From the NCBI RefSeq assembly GCF_030816475.1, contig NZ_JAUSXF010000001.1:3968001-4032000 (forward strand): a stretch of 64,000 nucleotides of DNA. The letters are read 5' to 3'. The notes under the pieces were generated by a model. It was not told the origin of the DNA, ran no database searches, and was given only the letters and a program-made list of their open reading frames with translations. This stretch comes from Arthrobacter pascens (GTDB lineage: Bacteria; Actinomycetota; Actinomycetes; Actinomycetales; Micrococcaceae). Positions 60,607 through 64,000 of this stretch are shown here, in pieces. A program made the translations under genes and the position numbers. Positions within the stretch are counted from its first letter, which is position 1. Every line of letters starts with the position of its first letter.

Positions 60607-62775
60607 ATGGCCGGATGGAATGCTGATACGGCAGCGGGGCCTGTGGGGGTCGGGACGGTCACCTTGGTCGAGGGATCGTCCTTCTGCATTTCCTTGCAGA
60701 ACGGGGATATTCATCCTGACCATCCGCATGGCGTATTCCACCTTGACACGCGCATCCTGTCCGGCTGGCGCCTCACGGTCAATGGACTGGCGCTTGAGCC
60801 GCTGGCTGCGGAGACGAAGGAGCCCTACCGGGCGCTGCTTGCGGGACGGGTTCCCCGCTCAGACGGGTACGCGGACAGCCCTTTGATCGTGGAGCGGCTG
60901 CGTGAGGTAGGGGCGGGCATCCAGGAACAGGTCACTGTGCGGAACTACTCTGTAGAACCGGCCGAATGCCTGATCTCGTTTCAGGTGGAGGCGGATTTCG
61001 CGGATCTTTTCGAGGTGAAAGACGCACGGATCCAGCGGCGCTGGAAGGAAACCCGGGACGTGGACGGTGACTCGTTGAGCATCCGGTCAACCTGGCAGGA
61101 TGTCCGCAAGGGCATCCTTGTCCAGGCTCCGGGGGCCGACGTCACCGAAGATGCCCTGTCGTACCGGGTGTCTGTCGCGCCGCACAGCCAGTGGAGCACT
61201 GTAGTGACCGTGGTGCCCCTGGTCCCTGGCAATGAGGCGGCCAATCCGCCACCGCCGTCGTTCGTCCATACGGATGCGGAGGGTTTGTCCCCCCGCGACC
61301 TGCGCCGGCGCGAGTGGGTGGCCAAGATCCCGGTGGTGCACGTGGAAAACCAGTCCGTGGAGCGGACGCTGCGCCGCAGCTACGACGACCTCGGGGCCCT
61401 CCGCATCGAGGATCCGAACCATCCGGACCGTGTAGTGGTTGCCGCCGGCGCGCCTTGGTTCATGACCCTGTTCGGCAGGGACTCACTCTGGGCATCAATC
61501 ATGGCGATGGCCGTGGATCCGTCGCTGGCCTTAGGCACGCTGCAAACCCTCGCGGATCGCCAGGGCAAGGTGGTGGATCCGATGAGTGAGGAGGAGCCGG
61601 GCAAGATCCTGCACGAAGTCAGGCTGGACGTTTCCAGCGGCCTGTCCCTGGGTGGCAAGTCGGCCTACTACGGCAGCGTAGACGCCACACCACTGTTTGT
61701 GATTGTCCTTGGAGCAGTCAGCCGCTGGGGATTCGCCGCTGATACCATCTCGGCCCTCCTTCCCCACGCCGACCGCGCCCTGGAGTGGATCCGTGATTAC
61801 GGTGACAAGGACGGTGACGGTTTCGTCGAGTATGAGCGGCTCAACCCGCAGGGGCTGATCAACCAGGGCTGGAAGGACTCCTGGGACGGGATCAACTTCG
61901 CGGACGGGACGATGGCCGAGGGGCCCATCGCGCTGTGCGAGGTGCAGGCGTACGTCTACGACGCATACATGGCCCGTTCATGGATGGCCTACGACGGCGG
62001 CGAGTCGGCTTTAGGGGACGAACTTGCCGCCCGCGCCGCGGAGTTCAAGAAGCGGTTCAATGAACAGTTCTGGATGCCGGACCGCGGGTACTACGCTGTT
62101 GCGCTTGACGGCAAGAAGCGGCAGGTTGACGCCTGCGCTTCCAACATGGGCCATTGCCTATGGCATGGCCTCGTGGATGAGGACAAAGCCCCGCTCGTGG
62201 CCGAGCGGCTGATGTCCCCGGAAATGTTCAGCGGCTGGGGCGTGCGGACCCTGGCAAGTGACATGGGCGCCTACAACCCCGCCAGCTACCACAACGGCTC
62301 TGTCTGGCCGCACGATAACGCCATCATCCAGGCCGGCTTGCTGCGCTACGGTTTCGTGGCCGAAGCACAACGGATCTCCACGGCGCTGCTGGAGGCAGCG
62401 GAGTTTTCGGGTGGCCGGCTGCCCGAGCTGTTCTGCGGCTTCAGCCGGGAGCAGTTCGCGGAGCCGGTGCCCTACCCGACGGCGTGCTCGCCGCAGGCCT
62501 GGGCAGCCACCACCCCAATCCAGCTGGTCACGAGCCTGATGCGGTATGACGCCCATGTGTCCCGCGGCGGCATGTGGATGGATCCGGTGCTCCCTGAATC
62601 CTTCGGCAAGCTTCACATCACCAACGCACCCATGGCCGGCGGCCGGATCACGATCGATATCGCTGACTCCGTCCCGACCGTCCAGGGGCTGCCGGAGGGG
62701 ATGGTGTTTCATCAGGGGCATCGGCCGTGGCTGTCGGAACTCGTGGAGCAGGCAGGTCAAGGCGGAGGGGCCTGA
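60607..62775 (+). CDS. Amylo-alpha-1,6-glucosidase / glycogen debranching-type enzyme
   Basis: Start at 60607 (MAGWNADT) with GAAGGAG upstream; 722 residues. The N-terminal beta domain (residues about 15-210; SFCISLQNGDI, HGVFHLDTRILSGW) is the glycogen debranching N-domain, followed by an (alpha/alpha)6 barrel with GAPWFMTLFGRDSLWAS, INQGWKDSWDG, YAVALDGKKR, CLWHGLV and HNGSVWPHDNA. It probably trims alpha-1,6 branches or related oligosaccharides in the cytoplasm, complementing MalQ and the amylase. The exact specificity is not shown by the sequence. Confidence 0.85.
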   Translation: MAGWNADTAAGPVGVGTVTLVEGSSFCISLQNGDIHPDHPHGVFHLDTRILSGWRLTVNGLALEPLAAETKEPYRALLAGRVPRSDGYADSPLIVERLREVGAGIQEQVTVRNYSVEPAECLISFQVEADFADLFEVKDARIQRRWKETRDVDGDSLSIRSTWQDVRKGILVQAPGADVTEDALSYRVSVAPHSQWSTVVTVVPLVPGNEAANPPPPSFVHTDAEGLSPRDLRRREWVAKIPVVHVENQSVERTLRRSYDDLGALRIEDPNHPDRVVVAAGAPWFMTLFGRDSLWASIMAMAVDPSLALGTLQTLADRQGKVVDPMSEEEPGKILHEVRLDVSSGLSLGGKSAYYGSVDATPLFVIVLGAVSRWGFAADTISALLPHADRALEWIRDYGDKDGDGFVEYERLNPQGLINQGWKDSWDGINFADGTMAEGPIALCEVQAYVYDAYMARSWMAYDGGESALGDELAARAAEFKKRFNEQFWMPDRGYYAVALDGKKRQVDACASNMGHCLWHGLVDEDKAPLVAERLMSPEMFSGWGVRTLASDMGAYNPASYHNGSVWPHDNAIIQAGLLRYGFVAEAQRISTALLEAAEFSGGRLPELFCGFSREQFAEPVPYPTACSPQAWAATTPIQLVTSLMRYDAHVSRGGMWMDPVLPESFGKLHITNAPMAGGRITIDIADSVPTVQGLPEGMVFHQGHRPWLSELVEQAGQGGGA

Positions 62776-62777
62776 CC

Positions 62778-63821
62778 TCAGTAGGTGGTTGCGTCGATGA
62801 CGAAGCGGTAGCGGACGTCGCTGGCGAGGACGCGTTCGTAGGCGTCGTTGATTTTGCTGGCCGGGATGATTTCCACTTCGGCGCCGAGTCCGTGCGCGGC
62901 GCAGAAGTCGAGCATTTCCTGGGTCTGCTGGATGCCTCCCATTTTGGATCCGGTGAGGTTGCGGCGGTATCCGGCGAGGGACCAGGTCCGCAGGCTGAGA
63001 GGCTGGGGCGGCAGTCCGACCATGACCATGGTGCCGCCGACGGCGAGCAGTGAGAGGTACGCGTCGACGTCGATTTCGGCTGAGACGGTGTTGATGATCA
63101 GGTCGAAATGGTCCTTTAACGCCTCGAAGGTCCCGGTGTCAGCGGTGGCGTAGTAGTCCTGGGCCCCGAGCCGGAGCGCGTCTTCCTGTTTTTTCAGGGA
63201 CTGGCTGAGCACGCTGACCTCGGCGCCCAGGGCTGCTGCGATCTTCACACCCATGTGCCCGAGCCCGCCCATCCCGATGATCGCCACGCGTTTGCCCGGG
63301 CCAGCGCCCCAGTTCCGCAGCGGTGAGTACATTGTGATCCCGGCGCACAGCAGCGGCGCTGCCTCTTCCAGTGAGATCCCGTCCGGGATCCCCAGCACGT
63401 AGTTCTCATCCACCACGATGCTGGTGCTGTAGCCGCCGGCGGTCGGCAGCCCGTCCCGGCCCACCGAGTTGTATGTACTGACCGGTCCGGCCTGGCAGTG
63501 CTGTTCCTCCCCGGCCCGGCAGTTCACGCATTCCCGGCAGGAATCGACAAAGCAGCCCACCCCGACCCGGTCCCCGACGGCGTGGCCGGTCACCCTCGCG
63601 CCGACGGCTTCAACGATGCCGGCGATTTCATGGCCTACCACCACCGGGTACTTCACCCCGGCCCAGTCCCCCCGGGCGGTGTGGATGTCTGAATGGCAGA
63701 TCCCGGTGAATTTGATTCCGATCCGCACCTCGAATTCGCCCGGCTCCCGGCGCTCGATCACCCCGGGCTGCAGCGGTGACGTGGCCGACGCGGCGATATA
63801 CGCCCTGGCAAGAGTAGTCAT
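62778..63821 (-). CDS. Zinc-dependent alcohol dehydrogenase (NAD(P), YahK/CAD-like)
   Basis: Start at 63821 (MTTLARAY) with AAGGCGG upstream; 347 residues. Medium-chain dehydrogenase: catalytic zinc residues in [10 protein letters not shown] and VVGHEIAG, structural zinc cluster [15 protein letters not shown], cofactor loop [20 protein letters not shown]. The CAD/YahK subgroup reduces aldehydes to alcohols, usually with NADPH. It begins ten bases after the mmsA-type gene stop, so the two form an operon and may act on the same aldehyde pool. Confidence 0.9.
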   Translation of the reverse strand: MTTLARAYIAASATSPLQPGVIERREPGEFEVRIGIKFTGICHSDIHTARGDWAGVKYPVVVGHEIAGIVEAVGARVTGHAVGDRVGVGCFVDSCRECVNCRAGEEQHCQAGPVSTYNSVGRDGLPTAGGYSTSIVVDENYVLGIPDGISLEEAAPLLCAGITMYSPLRNWGAGPGKRVAIIGMGGLGHMGVKIAAALGAEVSVLSQSLKKQEDALRLGAQDYYATADTGTFEALKDHFDLIINTVSAEIDVDAYLSLLAVGGTMVMVGLPPQPLSLRTWSLAGYRRNLTGSKMGGIQQTQEMLDFCAAHGLGAEVEIIPASKINDAYERVLASDVRYRFVIDATTY

Positions 63822-63831
63822 CAGGACCGCC

Positions 63832-64000
63832 TTAATTGGAAGGGAAGTTATAGGACGCACCCGAAGCATGGGCAGGTTCTGGCCAGCGGGAGGTGACGAC
63901 CTTGCCGCGGGTGTAGAACGAGACGCCCTCGGGGCCGTAAATGTGCTTATCGCCAAACAGCGAGGCCTTCCAGCCGCCGAAGGAGTGATACGCCACCGGC
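63832..64000 (-). CDS. mmsA: Methylmalonate-semialdehyde dehydrogenase (CoA-acylating), 3' end only
   Basis: The frame is open to the window edge and ends at TAA (63832-63834). The 55 visible residues read [20 protein letters not shown], then [18 protein letters not shown] and a short tail, which is the characteristic C-terminus of MmsA/IolA-type CoA-acylating aldehyde dehydrogenases. The catalytic cysteine lies outside the window. Co-directional with the alcohol dehydrogenase ten bases downstream. Confidence 0.75.
   Translation of the reverse strand, partial: PVAYHSFGGWKASLFGDKHIYGPEGVSFYTRGKVVTSRWPEPAHASGASYNFPSN

Overview
The window is a 64 kb chromosomal segment of a high-GC actinobacterium, most likely a member of the Micrococcaceae close to Arthrobacter or Pseudarthrobacter. 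This rests on the GC-rich, tightly packed coding, the actinobacterial families present (DUF222-HNH, DUF2510, GAF-ANTAR, DUF47-Pit, a PrmC-related methyltransferase with an NAPY motif, ureABCEFGD order), a tRNA-Lys without an encoded CCA, many GTG starts, and several apparently leaderless promoters. No rRNA, CRISPR array, prophage or plasmid module was seen.

Layout. 1-6.3 kb: a truncated SDR gene, an aldo/keto reductase, two small stress or envelope proteins, an epoxide hydrolase divergent from its probable TetR repressor, an MpaB-type oxygenase and a DUF2510 membrane protein. 6.3-10 kb: an IS110-family element with a frameshifted transposase, a DUF222-HNH nuclease gene, and an intergenic 39-bp repeat array. 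10-19 kb: a PrmC-like methyltransferase, a lactonase, a secreted GH13 amylase broken by a frameshift after its signal peptide, an NmrA-like SDR, and malQ. 18.9-24.6 kb: a LacI regulator with its operators, a fructose-type (FrcBCA-like) ABC importer and a PfkB kinase. 24.6-26.1 kb: a GAF-ANTAR regulator and a left-handed beta-helix protein. 26.2-32.6 kb: a complete urease operon ureABCEFGD plus a NiCoT nickel permease. 32.8-36.5 kb: a MarR regulator divergent from a stand-alone GTP cyclohydrolase II, an isochorismatase-fold hydrolase, a LacI regulator and an HhH-GPD protein. 36.6-49.7 kb: an arabinan/arabinose module with GH51 arabinofuranosidase, araBDA, a YtfQRT-YjfF-type importer and a LacI regulator. 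49.9-57.6 kb: tRNA-Lys, then phosphate uptake by two systems (DUF47-Pit and pstSCAB). 57.8-64 kb: a FUSC membrane protein, radA, an amylo-alpha-1,6-glucosidase-type enzyme, a zinc alcohol dehydrogenase and the tail of mmsA.

How it fits together. Much of the window serves uptake and breakdown of plant-type carbohydrates. Amylase, MalQ and the debranching-type enzyme act on alpha-glucans. GH51, the importer and AraBDA release, import and convert L-arabinose to D-xylulose-5-phosphate. The Frc-like transporter and PfkB kinase handle a hexose, probably fructose. Each sugar operon has palindromic LacI-type operators that can be read in the sequence. Urease with its nickel permease supplies nitrogen, and Pst and Pit supply phosphate.

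The most unusual observations are: a 119-bp palindromic mini-element inside the 5' coding part of ureD, with a shorter relative between ureE and ureF; mirror-image araB/importer promoters with identical operators at identical spacing; three MarR-type operators at exactly 33-bp steps in front of the GTP cyclohydrolase II gene; and a terminator-like structure with three interchangeable 15-bp arms. Three otherwise intact genes (transposase, amylase, DUF47) carry single-base frameshifts in or next to short homopolymers, which may be real or may be sequencing errors. No clearly new multi-gene system was found. All functional calls come from motif recognition by eye, without database searches.
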